From Undibacterium pigrum (GTDB lineage: Bacteria; Pseudomonadota; Gammaproteobacteria; Burkholderiales; Burkholderiaceae_D): a DNA stretch of 64,000 nucleotides. Below are positions 53,389 to 63,215 of the stretch, piece after piece. The stretch spans positions 1 through 64,000 of the forward strand of contig NZ_QJKB01000008.1 of the NCBI RefSeq assembly GCF_003201815.1, written 5' to 3'. The notes beneath the pieces are model-generated. The model saw only the letters and a program-made list of their open reading frames with translations, made no database searches and had not been told where the DNA came from. Each line of letters starts with the position of its first letter. Positions within the stretch are counted from its first letter, which is position 1. The translations under genes were made by a program, and so were the position numbers.

Positions 53389-56300
53389 GTGAGCGGCAAA
53401 TTAAAAAGCGGTTTTTCATTGTCACCGGTCCAGCAAAGGCTGTGGCAACTGGCGCAAAGAGATGGTCAGCAGACTTATCTGGTCGGCGTTGACTTTCATT
53501 GCGCTGGCGTGGATGAAGCACTATTGTGCCGCGCCTTTGATCATGTACTGGCCAGGCATGAAATCTTGCGCATGGAATTTGGGGTATTGCCCGGCATGCA
53601 GTTACCTGTGCAGGCATCCGCTGAAACACTACTACCTACGCAAATAGCGCCACCACAGCTGGCAGCCATCCACGAAGACCAGCGCGCCTGTCTGCAAAAA
53701 CTGGATGACAGTCATTACCGGCTAGGTCTGTCCGCACTGTGTGCCGATGCGCAGACGGCTTTGCTGATATTGACAGAAGTCGAAGAAAAACTTGCGGACG
53801 CAGCTTGGCGCGCCGCGCCTGGTAATATAAAAGCAGATGAAGAAGACCTGCCTTTTACCAGCCTGGCGCAATGGCAGCACGATATGCTGGCAGAACCGCA
53901 GGACGTGCAGTTGCCAGTCTGGGATGCGACAAACAGTCTGGTGGCAGGCAATCTGCCAGACTGGCCGTTCATGCGCAGGCAACGCCAGACCACAGTCTAT
54001 GTCAAGCGCCAGCATCTGGCATTGACCGCAGACTTGTCCGACGCACTCAGTGCCCTGGCTGACAAAAACCAGTTGCCAGTCGCGCATTTGCTTTATCTCG
54101 CCTGGGCAGTATTGTTATACAGATTAAATCCGCAGTCACCTGCCGTGGCCTATCAGGCCAATGGTCGAGCCTATGAAGAAATGGCGACGGCCATGGGGCC
54201 TATGGCACGCTTTATCCCATTGCATACTGTCATTGCACCACAAGCCAGCTTCATGACATTGCTGAAGACATGCAGCACTGCCATTGATGAAGTCTGCGCA
54301 CTGCAAGACTATATCGCACCGCTGGATAGCAAACAGGGCCTGGCGGCAGGTTTTTGCTGGCAACAGGCGAAACCAGGCAAGCTGATAACAGCAGATGCAC
54401 CTTTCGCCTGGACAGATGAATGCCTGCTAGTATTGTCAGTGTATGCAGACGCAACAGGCCAGTTGCAACTGTATGTTGATTACGATATGGCAGTCTGCGA
54501 CTCTGCCTGCATGCACAATCTGGAAGAAGAATTGCTGACCCTGCTGGCATCCATAGTCGCCAGTCCTGAGGCACAGATAGATCAATTGACACTGCTAGGT
54601 CCCAATGAGCGACAGCAGATCATGCATGATTTTGCCGGTCCATCAGTGCTGCCAGCAGAACCATGGCAGGCACCAGTGCAAGATATTCTTGCTTGCCTGG
54701 CAAAGCACCCCGAACAGATATTCATACAAAGCCCGCTGACTCAATTGAGTGGCCAGGCTTGTTTGCACCGCATAGCAGAACTGGCGCAACATGTATTGCT
54801 GGCCAGACAGCAAGACGAAGCCAGGGCCAGGGTGGTGGCAGTATTGCTCGACCGTAGTGTGGATATGATAGCCAGCCTGCTGGCGATACAGGTGGCAGGC
54901 GCAGCTTACCTGCCGCTCGATACGGCATATCCAGAAGAGCGCATTGCCTTCATGCTGCAAGACAGTGGCGTCAGTGTATTGCTGGCCAGCGCGGCTATTG
55001 CTACCCAATTCAAACAGCAGACTGCTTTTGCAGGTTTGCTGGAAAAAATAAAGCTGATCACGGTTGATACCTTGCCAGCGCTTGAAGATGGAGCTTCCCC
55101 GAAATTTCCTGTCTTGCGAACCAGTGACCTCGCCTATCTGATTTATACCTCGGGTTCGACCGGCCAGCCCAAGGCCGTCGCCGTAACACATGGCGCACTT
55201 GCCAATCACATGCAATGGATGCTCAGGGATTTGCCGCTGGATGCAGATGATGCGGTATTGCAAAAAACGGCCATCAGCTTCGATGCATCAGTCTGGGAAG
55301 TATTTGCCCCAATGATGGCAGGCGCGAGACTGGTACTGGCCGCACCCGGTGTCGAAAGAGACCCGGAAGCCCTGTTGCAGACCCTGCAGGATTTTGATAT
55401 CAGCGTGCTGCAACTCGTGCCCAGCATGTTGCGCATGATGGTAGGGCAGCCGGAATTTGCCAAATGCCTGCGTCTGCGCCGCCTGTGTTGTGGTGGTGAA
55501 GTGCTGGATGCTGAACTGGCGCACCAGGTGCTGGCGGCCTTGCCAGACGGTGCAGAGTGCATCAACCTGTATGGCCCTACCGAAGCCACAGTGCAAGTCG
55601 TTTATGAAAAAGTCAGCATGGATGACGTGGTGGTTGCCATCGGCAAGCCCATAGACAATACCCGCATCTATGTGCTCGACGAATACCTGCAAGTGCAGCC
55701 AATTGGCGTGTGTGGTGAATTGTATGTGGCAGGTGCCAGCCTGGCGCAAGGCTATTATCAGCGTGATGCCTTGACGGCAGAGCGTTTCGTCAGCGATCCA
55801 TTTGTAAGTGGCGCACGCATGTACCGCACGGGCGACCTTGGTGCCTGGCGCATGGACGGCAAGCTTGATTGCTTTGGCCGTGCAGACCGGCAAGTCAAGC
55901 TGCGCGGTTATCGCATAGAACTGGGCGAGATAGAAGCTATTGTTGCTGCACAGGCCGGGGTGTTGATGGCTGCCGTGGTTGTGGACAGGGATGTTGCAAA
56001 CATAGACCAGTTATTGTGCTTCTATACGCTCAAGCCAGGGGCGAGCCTGACCGTCGCCAGTATCAAGGAGAAATTGGCCTCTGCGCTGCCTGACTATATG
56101 TTGCCAAACTGGCTGATACCGATTGATGCCTTCCCTTTCATGCCCAATGGCAAGGTCGATAACAAGGCCTTGCTTAAACTGCGGCCATCGAATACCGCCA
56201 TCTCGCAGGCCCCACGCGACACGCTGGAAATGCGCCTGGAACGTATCTGGGAAAGCGTCCTGCATGTATCCCAGGTCGGCATCACTAGCAATTTCTTTGA

Positions 56301-57315
56301 TCTCGGTGGACATTCCTTGCTAGCCGTGCGTCTGATGGCTGAGATAGAAAAAGAATTTGCATACAGGCTGCCACTAACTTCGCTATTCTCTGCGCCCACC
56401 ATTGCTGCCCAGGCAGAACTTTTGCGCAATGAAAGCCTGCAACTTGACCCTGTCGTGATACCCATACGTGCAGGTAATGCTCAGCATACACCTATCGTAC
56501 TGGTACACCCCACTGGTGGTAGTGTCTTGTGTTATCGCGACCTCGCCAGTGGTTTGACGACAGACAGGCCAGTCATCGCCCTGCAAGACCCTGGCCTCAT
56601 GGGGGGAGCGACTTATGAAAGCGTGGAAGAACTGGCCAGCCTGTATCTGGACAAGATCGCCCCGCTGGTCAAGGACCAGCGTTATCTGCTGGCAGGCTGG
56701 TCCTCGGGTGGCATCATTGCTTATGAAATGGCAAGGCAGGCCCTGGCGCGCGGTTATGAAATTGCCTTCCTGTGTCTGATAGACAGCCAGGTTGCGCCAC
56801 TGGCTGAATCTGCGCCGCCGCGTGAACGCTTGTTGCGCTCCATCTCGCGCCTGATTGCGCACAAGGCAGATATCGCCTGTCCTGATTTATCTGGTCTGTC
56901 TTTTGATACTGCATTACAGCGTCTGCTGGAACTGGCGCGCGAAGCTGATTACGTACCACCACATGCCGATGAAAAAGAAATCGCCAGGCTGTTCCATGTA
57001 TTTGAAAAAAATGTGACTGTCATAGGCCGCTATGCCGCTGGCCCTCTGCCGCGCCGCACCCTGCTCATGAAAGCCACAGAGGCTTTGCCGGAAGCGATAC
57101 GTGAAGCTGCAGTGCACTACAACTCGGAAGAAAAGCATCTGGGCTGGGACAAACTCTGCTTTGTCAAAGTGCGCGATATCGTCGGCGACCATATGTCGAT
57201 GATGGAGACACCGAGAGTCAATGCGGTAGTAGTAGCCCTGGATCAGGAGTTAAAAGAAGTCGAAAGATTGCATGGGCTCGGGCGGCAGATACTTATGCCC
57301 ATGCTGGGCCTGTAG
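53389..57315 (+). CDS. NRPS with degenerate C (interface-like) domain: C*-A-T-TE
   Basis: A 1308-aa synthetase starting at GTG after CAGGGA. Residues 9-400 form a condensation-superfamily domain whose HHxxxDG motif is replaced by SALCADA (115-121), so it should not form peptide bonds. This resembles the interface domains that recruit stand-alone aspartyl beta-hydroxylases in siderophore NRPSs. The A domain spans 430-930 with code residues DAWQCGLVQK, Gln-like in the first four but not a firm match. T is at 955-1030 (LGGHSLLAV) and TE at 1045-1308 (GWSSGG nucleophile elbow, His in GDHMSMM). The TE marks it as the terminal module. Confidence 0.92.
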   Translation: MSGKLKSGFSLSPVQQRLWQLAQRDGQQTYLVGVDFHCAGVDEALLCRAFDHVLARHEILRMEFGVLPGMQLPVQASAETLLPTQIAPPQLAAIHEDQRACLQKLDDSHYRLGLSALCADAQTALLILTEVEEKLADAAWRAAPGNIKADEEDLPFTSLAQWQHDMLAEPQDVQLPVWDATNSLVAGNLPDWPFMRRQRQTTVYVKRQHLALTADLSDALSALADKNQLPVAHLLYLAWAVLLYRLNPQSPAVAYQANGRAYEEMATAMGPMARFIPLHTVIAPQASFMTLLKTCSTAIDEVCALQDYIAPLDSKQGLAAGFCWQQAKPGKLITADAPFAWTDECLLVLSVYADATGQLQLYVDYDMAVCDSACMHNLEEELLTLLASIVASPEAQIDQLTLLGPNERQQIMHDFAGPSVLPAEPWQAPVQDILACLAKHPEQIFIQSPLTQLSGQACLHRIAELAQHVLLARQQDEARARVVAVLLDRSVDMIASLLAIQVAGAAYLPLDTAYPEERIAFMLQDSGVSVLLASAAIATQFKQQTAFAGLLEKIKLITVDTLPALEDGASPKFPVLRTSDLAYLIYTSGSTGQPKAVAVTHGALANHMQWMLRDLPLDADDAVLQKTAISFDASVWEVFAPMMAGARLVLAAPGVERDPEALLQTLQDFDISVLQLVPSMLRMMVGQPEFAKCLRLRRLCCGGEVLDAELAHQVLAALPDGAECINLYGPTEATVQVVYEKVSMDDVVVAIGKPIDNTRIYVLDEYLQVQPIGVCGELYVAGASLAQGYYQRDALTAERFVSDPFVSGARMYRTGDLGAWRMDGKLDCFGRADRQVKLRGYRIELGEIEAIVAAQAGVLMAAVVVDRDVANIDQLLCFYTLKPGASLTVASIKEKLASALPDYMLPNWLIPIDAFPFMPNGKVDNKALLKLRPSNTAISQAPRDTLEMRLERIWESVLHVSQVGITSNFFDLGGHSLLAVRLMAEIEKEFAYRLPLTSLFSAPTIAAQAELLRNESLQLDPVVIPIRAGNAQHTPIVLVHPTGGSVLCYRDLASGLTTDRPVIALQDPGLMGGATYESVEELASLYLDKIAPLVKDQRYLLAGWSSGGIIAYEMARQALARGYEIAFLCLIDSQVAPLAESAPPRERLLRSISRLIAHKADIACPDLSGLSFDTALQRLLELAREADYVPPHADEKEIARLFHVFEKNVTVIGRYAAGPLPRRTLLMKATEALPEAIREAAVHYNSEEKHLGWDKLCFVKVRDIVGDHMSMMETPRVNAVVVALDQELKEVERLHGLGRQILMPMLGL

Positions 57316-57372
57316 ATAGAAATGAAAAGCTTGTTTTTGCTACCGTAAACATTGATGAGGGCTGGAACAAAT

Positions 57373-60300
57373 ATGGAAATGGTTTTCCCCCTGACGGCCA
57401 TGCAACAAGGCATGTTGTTTCACCATTTACGTGAACCGGCCAGCGCTGCTTATTTCCAGCAATTGCAGGTGCGCCTGCACGGCGAACTCGATACTGCAAA
57501 ATTACAGCAAGCCTGGGAAACCGTCATCGCCCATCACTGCGCCTTGCGCATGCGTTTCCTGTGGACAGGGGATCAGCCGCGCCAGCAATTGCAGGCTGCG
57601 ATCGTCCTGCCATTCAAAGTCGTCGATTACAGCCACTCACCAAAGCAAGAGCATGAAGCCTTGCGCCAGCAATTTTTGCAGTCTGACAGTCAGCAAGGCT
57701 TTGCACTGGATAACGCGCCGCTGATGCGCGTCAGCATATTACGCTGGGCTGAACATGAATGGGAAATGGTCTGGAGCCATCATCACCTGATACTCGATGG
57801 CTGGGCATCTGGCCTGGTGCTGGCTGCAGTAGCCCAACAGTATGCAGATTTATTGCAGGGCAAGGCAGTCAGCCTGCCAGCAGAGCGCCCCTATACTGAC
57901 TTTTTGCAGTGGCTGGGCAAGCGCGATAACCTGGCGGCACAAGATTATTGGCGTCATGCCTTGCGGGGCTTTGAGCAGGCGACCAGTTTGCCGGTGTTGA
58001 AACGCAGTACTGGAATGGTTGCAAAAGTCCTGGCTTTTGAAAGCCTGCTGGCTGCTGATGACTTTAGTGCATTATCAACCCTGTCACAAAAAACTGGCGT
58101 CACCACCGTCAGCGCCATCATGGCTTGCTGGGGTTTGCTCTTGTCACGATATGCAGACAGCAAGGATGTGTTGTTTGGTGTCACCACATCTGGCCGTCCT
58201 GCTGAACTGGATGGGGTAGAGCAGATGGTAGGGTTGTTCATCAACACCATCCCGCTACGCGTCAAGCATGGCGTAGAACATAGCATTGCCAACCTGCTGA
58301 ATGATGTACACAGACACCTGGTGGCATCGCGTGAACATGAACACAGCAGCCTCAGTCGCATTGCTGAATGGAGCGAGCTACCTTCAGGTCAGGCGCTGTT
58401 TGACACTATCGTCGTCTATGAAAACTACCCGCTGGCGGTGCAGGGTAATCAACTGGGTAATGCCAGCATCATCGATTACCATTTGCAGGAAGAATCGAAT
58501 TATCCACTGACCCTGATCGTCGAACCTAAAGACGATGGCTTGCATTTGCGCCTGCTGGCAGACACTGAGCGTATAGAGCCTGCAACAGCGCAAGCCATGC
58601 TGTATCAATACCGCTTCTTGTTACAACAACTGGCCCATGCCAGTGGTGAACAAGCTGTCAGGGATTTGCATTTGCTGACAAGAGGGCAGCGTGAGCAGCA
58701 ATTACAGCAATGGAATGACACTGCCTGCGCTTATGACACCAAGGCCACGCTGGCGAGCATCTTCGTGGACCAGGTAGCTCGTACACCGGATGCAACAGCC
58801 CTCATCGATGCACAAGGCAGCATGAGCTATGCGAGTTTGCAAGACAGGGTCAGCCAGGTGGTACATGCCATCAATGCCCTGGGATTGGATGCGAATTCAC
58901 CAGTCGCGGTCAGGCTCACGCGTGACCGCGAAATGTTGATTGCCTTGCTGGCAGTCGTCGCCAGCGGCCATCACTACGTACCGATAGAACCGCAACTGCC
59001 TGCCGCCCGAGTCATGGCGATTTTTGATAGTCTGCCAGTGCGTTGCATATTGACGGTCAGCAGTCTGATGGAGAGCACGCAGGCGCTGGCAAATGAGCGA
59101 CAATTGCAACTCGTCTGTGTAGATCAGACCACAGCCTTGCCAGTCGCAGCCTTGCAAAATCAGGCGCGTCCGCAAGACCCGGCTTATGTCATCTTTACAT
59201 CCGGTTCTACCGGCAAGCCCAAGGGTGTGCTGGTCTTGCATCAAAAAGCCATCAACCTCGTAGAGTGGGTGAACCACACATTTGACATAGGCGCGCAGGA
59301 TAAGCTCCTGTTCGTCACTTCACCAGCATTTGATTTGTCGGTGTATGACATCTTTGGCATATTGGCCGCAGGCGGTATCGTCAGGATAGCGAGTGAAGCC
59401 GAGATTGCAGACCCTGAGCGTTTGCTGAAAATAATAGAATCAGAAAATATCAGCTTCTGGGATTCTGCACCGGCAGCTTTGTGGCAACTGGAATCATTAT
59501 TACCGCAAAGATCAGACACTTCCAGGCTGCGCCTGATCTTTCTCAGTGGTGACTGGATACCGCTGGCATTGCCAGACCGCATGAAAGCAGCTTTCCCCGG
59601 CGTCTGCGTGGTTGCCCTTGGTGGTGCGACTGAAGCGACGATCTGGTCGAATTACCACATCGTTGGAGAGCTACAGCCAGACTGGGTCAGCGTTCCTTAT
59701 GGCAGACCGATACAGAATGCCCGTTACTACATACTTGATGCGGACTTGCAGCCTATGCCTGTGGGCTTGCCCGGCGACTTGTATATAGGCGGTGACTGCC
59801 TGGCAGACGGCTATGTGGGCCAGCCTGAGCTGACCGCCGAACGCTTTCTGCACGATCCCCATGCCAAACCAGATGCGCAGAATGCACGCATGTACAAAAC
59901 TGGTGACCGTGCCCGGTTTTATGCTGATGGTGTGATGGAATTTCTTGGCCGTCTTGACAACCAGGTCAAGATACGCGGCTTTCGCATAGAGCTGGGTGAG
60001 ATAGAAATCGCCATGGGCAGGCATGCAGCGATACGCGATGCGATTTGTATAGTGCATGACCATAATGATGGCGGCCCGGCCTCGGGTAAGTCCGACAAGG
60101 AATTGATTGCCTATTACGTCCTGCATCCCGGCCAGAACCTTGGGGCAGAGGAATTACGCCTGCACTTGCAAGCGCAACTGCCAGCCAGTATGCTGCCCGC
60201 CCATTTCTTACAGCTAGACAGTGTGCCTGTGTCAGTCAATGGCAAGGTCGACAGGAAAAACCTGCCATTGCCTGAGCGCAAGGGCAATGAAGATGCGGCA

Positions 60301-61992
60301 CAGCAGTCGGGTGCTGATGCGGTGCAGGACATTATTGCAGCAGCATGGTCAGAAGTATTGTCCGTGCCAGGCGTGCATGGCACGGATGATTTCTTCGCCC
60401 TGGGCGGACATTCATTGCGGGCAACCGCCGTTATGGCAAGACTGCGGGCAGCCTTCTCAGTGGACCTGCCTTTGCGCCTGATATTTGAATACTCTACGCT
60501 GCAAACCCTGGCTGCAGCGGTACGCGAATTATTGAGTGGCCATGCGCAAGTAGAGGCTGCGGCTTTACCCACATTGAATCGCGCTCAGGGTTTGCCTTTG
60601 TCACGTGCGCAATCGCGCTTGTGGTTTTTGCACCAGATGGAGCCAGCCAGTGCCAACTACAATGTCGCACTGGCTGCACGGCTGGATGGCAATCTGGACC
60701 AGGCTGCTTTCCAGCGGGCGGTACAGCAAGTGGTGGCGCGCCATGAGATACTCAATTTGCGCATACAAAAGCAAGGGCAGGGTGCTGTCATGCAGGCTGT
60801 GGCTGATGAGGCTGAGCTGGCAATTCATGTTGAAGATATCGCTAAAGAAAACCTGGATGTAACACAGATCAATGCCAGGCTCAAACAACTGGCCAGCCAG
60901 CCCTTCGATCTGGAAAATGAAAGACCGGTACGCCTGAGCCTCTTGCTCAATGGCGACCGGCAAGCCTATGTGCTGATACTGATACACCACATCGCTACAG
61001 ATGGCTGGGCGATTGCCCTGTTTGCACAAGAACTCTTGCAGGCCTATGCCGCTGAAGTAAACAACTCTCAGGCATTTGCAGAACCCGCATTGCAATATGC
61101 CGACTTCAGCCACTGGTGGGAACAGCAAGCGCAGGCACAATATCTGGATAAGGAAATGCAATACTGGAAGCAGCAACTGGCTGCCTTGCCACGCCTGAAC
61201 CTGCCTGCTGATTTCCCTCGTCCGGCAAACAGCAACCACGCTGGCGCACGCATCAGCTTTGGGCTTGATCCCAAGCTATCCGATGATTTGCGCCGTGTCG
61301 CACGCCAGCATTCAGCTACCCTGTTCATGCTCTTGCTGACGGCCTTTCATGTCGTCCTGCGCCATAGATCTGGCCAGGAGGATATCGTCGTTGGCAGCGA
61401 TATAGCAGGTAGGGACCATCCGCTGGCTGAAAAAATCCAGGGCTTCTTCGTTAATCAACTGGTCTTGCGCAGCAATTTTGCTGATTGCCACAGCTTTGCC
61501 GATATGCTGGGCAAGGTCAGGCAAACCAGCCTGCAGGCATACTTTAACCAGCACCTGCCATTTGACTTGCTGGTGCAAGAGCTGAACCCGCCACGCGATG
61601 CGGGAGGCATGCCGCTGTTTCAGCACAAGTTCGTCTTGCAAAATGCACCGCTGGCGCAGTTGGATAACAAGCACTTCCAGATACAGGCAGTCGATTTACA
61701 TACCGATACGGCGAAATACGATTTGCTGCTGACTGTCATTGATGAGCCACAATTGCGTGCCACACTGGAATTCAGTACCGAGTTATTTACCGTAGCAACT
61801 GCACAAAGCATGCAACGTGAATTTATCGCCGTGCTGGGCCAGGTTGCTGCAGACGCCAGCATCAGCTATGCCAGCCTGGCCAGCATGCTGTCACTCGATG
61901 GTGCAGAACGCCAGGAAGCGGCAAAACGTGATTTGCGCAAGAGTGGTTTGCAAAGACTGAAAGAATTGCGCAAGCCTGGAGTAACTACATGA
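57373..61992 (+). CDS. NRPS with two condensation domains: C-A-T-C
   Basis: A 1539-aa synthetase. C1 (about 5-440) starts FPLTAMQQGMLFHHL, the pattern of D-L condensation domains that follow an E domain, with intact HHLILDG. The A domain (450-955) has the AFDLSVYDIFG and LGGATEATIWS motifs and code residues DLYDFSLIWK, near Cys codes (DLYNLSLIWK). T is at 970-1045 (LGGHSLRAT). C2 (1055-1500) starts LPLSRAQSRLWFL, an L-L type, with intact HHIATDG. There is no TE, so the chain must pass on. I start at the ATG at 57373 with GGAAC upstream; 57355 is an alternative. Confidence 0.92.
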   Translation: MEMVFPLTAMQQGMLFHHLREPASAAYFQQLQVRLHGELDTAKLQQAWETVIAHHCALRMRFLWTGDQPRQQLQAAIVLPFKVVDYSHSPKQEHEALRQQFLQSDSQQGFALDNAPLMRVSILRWAEHEWEMVWSHHHLILDGWASGLVLAAVAQQYADLLQGKAVSLPAERPYTDFLQWLGKRDNLAAQDYWRHALRGFEQATSLPVLKRSTGMVAKVLAFESLLAADDFSALSTLSQKTGVTTVSAIMACWGLLLSRYADSKDVLFGVTTSGRPAELDGVEQMVGLFINTIPLRVKHGVEHSIANLLNDVHRHLVASREHEHSSLSRIAEWSELPSGQALFDTIVVYENYPLAVQGNQLGNASIIDYHLQEESNYPLTLIVEPKDDGLHLRLLADTERIEPATAQAMLYQYRFLLQQLAHASGEQAVRDLHLLTRGQREQQLQQWNDTACAYDTKATLASIFVDQVARTPDATALIDAQGSMSYASLQDRVSQVVHAINALGLDANSPVAVRLTRDREMLIALLAVVASGHHYVPIEPQLPAARVMAIFDSLPVRCILTVSSLMESTQALANERQLQLVCVDQTTALPVAALQNQARPQDPAYVIFTSGSTGKPKGVLVLHQKAINLVEWVNHTFDIGAQDKLLFVTSPAFDLSVYDIFGILAAGGIVRIASEAEIADPERLLKIIESENISFWDSAPAALWQLESLLPQRSDTSRLRLIFLSGDWIPLALPDRMKAAFPGVCVVALGGATEATIWSNYHIVGELQPDWVSVPYGRPIQNARYYILDADLQPMPVGLPGDLYIGGDCLADGYVGQPELTAERFLHDPHAKPDAQNARMYKTGDRARFYADGVMEFLGRLDNQVKIRGFRIELGEIEIAMGRHAAIRDAICIVHDHNDGGPASGKSDKELIAYYVLHPGQNLGAEELRLHLQAQLPASMLPAHFLQLDSVPVSVNGKVDRKNLPLPERKGNEDAAQQSGADAVQDIIAAAWSEVLSVPGVHGTDDFFALGGHSLRATAVMARLRAAFSVDLPLRLIFEYSTLQTLAAAVRELLSGHAQVEAAALPTLNRAQGLPLSRAQSRLWFLHQMEPASANYNVALAARLDGNLDQAAFQRAVQQVVARHEILNLRIQKQGQGAVMQAVADEAELAIHVEDIAKENLDVTQINARLKQLASQPFDLENERPVRLSLLLNGDRQAYVLILIHHIATDGWAIALFAQELLQAYAAEVNNSQAFAEPALQYADFSHWWEQQAQAQYLDKEMQYWKQQLAALPRLNLPADFPRPANSNHAGARISFGLDPKLSDDLRRVARQHSATLFMLLLTAFHVVLRHRSGQEDIVVGSDIAGRDHPLAEKIQGFFVNQLVLRSNFADCHSFADMLGKVRQTSLQAYFNQHLPFDLLVQELNPPRDAGGMPLFQHKFVLQNAPLAQLDNKHFQIQAVDLHTDTAKYDLLLTVIDEPQLRATLEFSTELFTVATAQSMQREFIAVLGQVAADASISYASLASMLSLDGAERQEAAKRDLRKSGLQRLKELRKPGVTT

Positions 61993-63215
61993 TGAGGGAC
62001 GTGATGACGGAGCAAGCAAGCATTACTGCCCACAAAGTAGAACGGGTTTTGTGGGATGTGACGACAGAAGCAACTGATCTGCATGCAGCCCTGTCAGCCA
62101 TTTTGCCCGACCTTGATACGCGGCTGGCAGCTTTGCGCCAGGAGATGCCCTGTGCGCATGGCATCAATCCTTTTCAGTCGGGCGAGTACCAGCGACCTTA
62201 TCGCCACTTGCGGGCTTTTTACCAGGATACCGGCGCAGGTGTGTTGGCGCACAAGGGGACGGAAGTATATGCGCATGACCGTGACCGGCATCTGGCGGTA
62301 TTGGCGCAATTCCGCATTGATTATCCCGTGCGCGGTAAGTCGCTATTTTCTGCGGCTGAGCATTTTGCCCTGGTTGAACAAAAAATCCCGCTGGCCATCA
62401 GTGCTTTTGAAGCAGTGGAAGATGCGAAAGCTGCCTGCATGTTGCAGCAAACGCATTTAAAACGTTTTGGAAATCTTGCCTGCATACCTACACCCTTGCT
62501 GGTAATACAGTGGCCCACGTCCGCACGCGACAGTCATCTCACTGCCATGCGTAGCCTGCTGTCAGAACGTGCGATGCGCATAGTCGAAACCTCATCCGCA
62601 GATGGCCTGGCGGCGATCATCTATCACTACCCCAGTCTGCCTTTGCGGGTTGCCCACTTGCCTGTGGAATTGAAAAAACTCGGCACCACACCCTGGCTGC
62701 AAAGACTGGCCAGCCTGACTGCGGCTTATGGCCTGACACCAGAACAGGTGGTCGATCGCTGGATAGACCTGGTTGCCCGCATGCTGGCACTGGGTTTCTT
62801 GCCTGGCCGCACAGAACATATAGGCATAGGCCATTGCCTGGAAATGCAAAACGCCGTCATTGATGGTGGCTTTGTCGATCTGGGTTCTATTATCCCCATG
62901 TCTGAAGTCAGGAGCGATGCCGCTTTCATGGAAATGCTCATGGCTGCCTTTGCTGACCTCAGTAAAACCGTGCGCCACTTCATGCTGGGGCCGGTGGCTG
63001 ATGTAGAAGCGGAATACCGCAATCCTTCTCTACTGATGCTGGCTTGCCTGCAAAGAGTCGTGCCTGCGCTCTTGCAAAGACTGCGCAGCTATCCTGACCT
63101 GGAACCACGCCTGCAAGCCTATCTGGATCGCAGCGAGATTAGTTGTTTCAGCGCACTGGCGGAAGAGTTTCAATATTTGAGCCCGGCCATGCTCAACCCG
63201 GCGGAGCATGCGTGA
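61989..63215 (+). CDS. unrecognised 408-aa protein of the NRPS cluster
   Basis: I do not recognise the family. It overlaps the third NRPS gene by 4 bp (ATGA) with GGAG eight bases upstream, so it is co-translated and part of the pathway. It has no signal peptide or membrane helix. The segment GIGHCLEMQNAVIDGGFVDLG has the look of a kinase-like or IucA/IucC-like catalytic loop (His ... Gln-Asn ... Asp), but this is only a resemblance. N-terminal motifs include HGINPFQSGEYQRPYRHLR. It could be a tailoring or self-standing ligase-type enzyme; a fold comparison would decide. Confidence 0.7.
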   Translation: MMRDVMTEQASITAHKVERVLWDVTTEATDLHAALSAILPDLDTRLAALRQEMPCAHGINPFQSGEYQRPYRHLRAFYQDTGAGVLAHKGTEVYAHDRDRHLAVLAQFRIDYPVRGKSLFSAAEHFALVEQKIPLAISAFEAVEDAKAACMLQQTHLKRFGNLACIPTPLLVIQWPTSARDSHLTAMRSLLSERAMRIVETSSADGLAAIIYHYPSLPLRVAHLPVELKKLGTTPWLQRLASLTAAYGLTPEQVVDRWIDLVARMLALGFLPGRTEHIGIGHCLEMQNAVIDGGFVDLGSIIPMSEVRSDAAFMEMLMAAFADLSKTVRHFMLGPVADVEAEYRNPSLLMLACLQRVVPALLQRLRSYPDLEPRLQAYLDRSEISCFSALAEEFQYLSPAMLNPAEHA

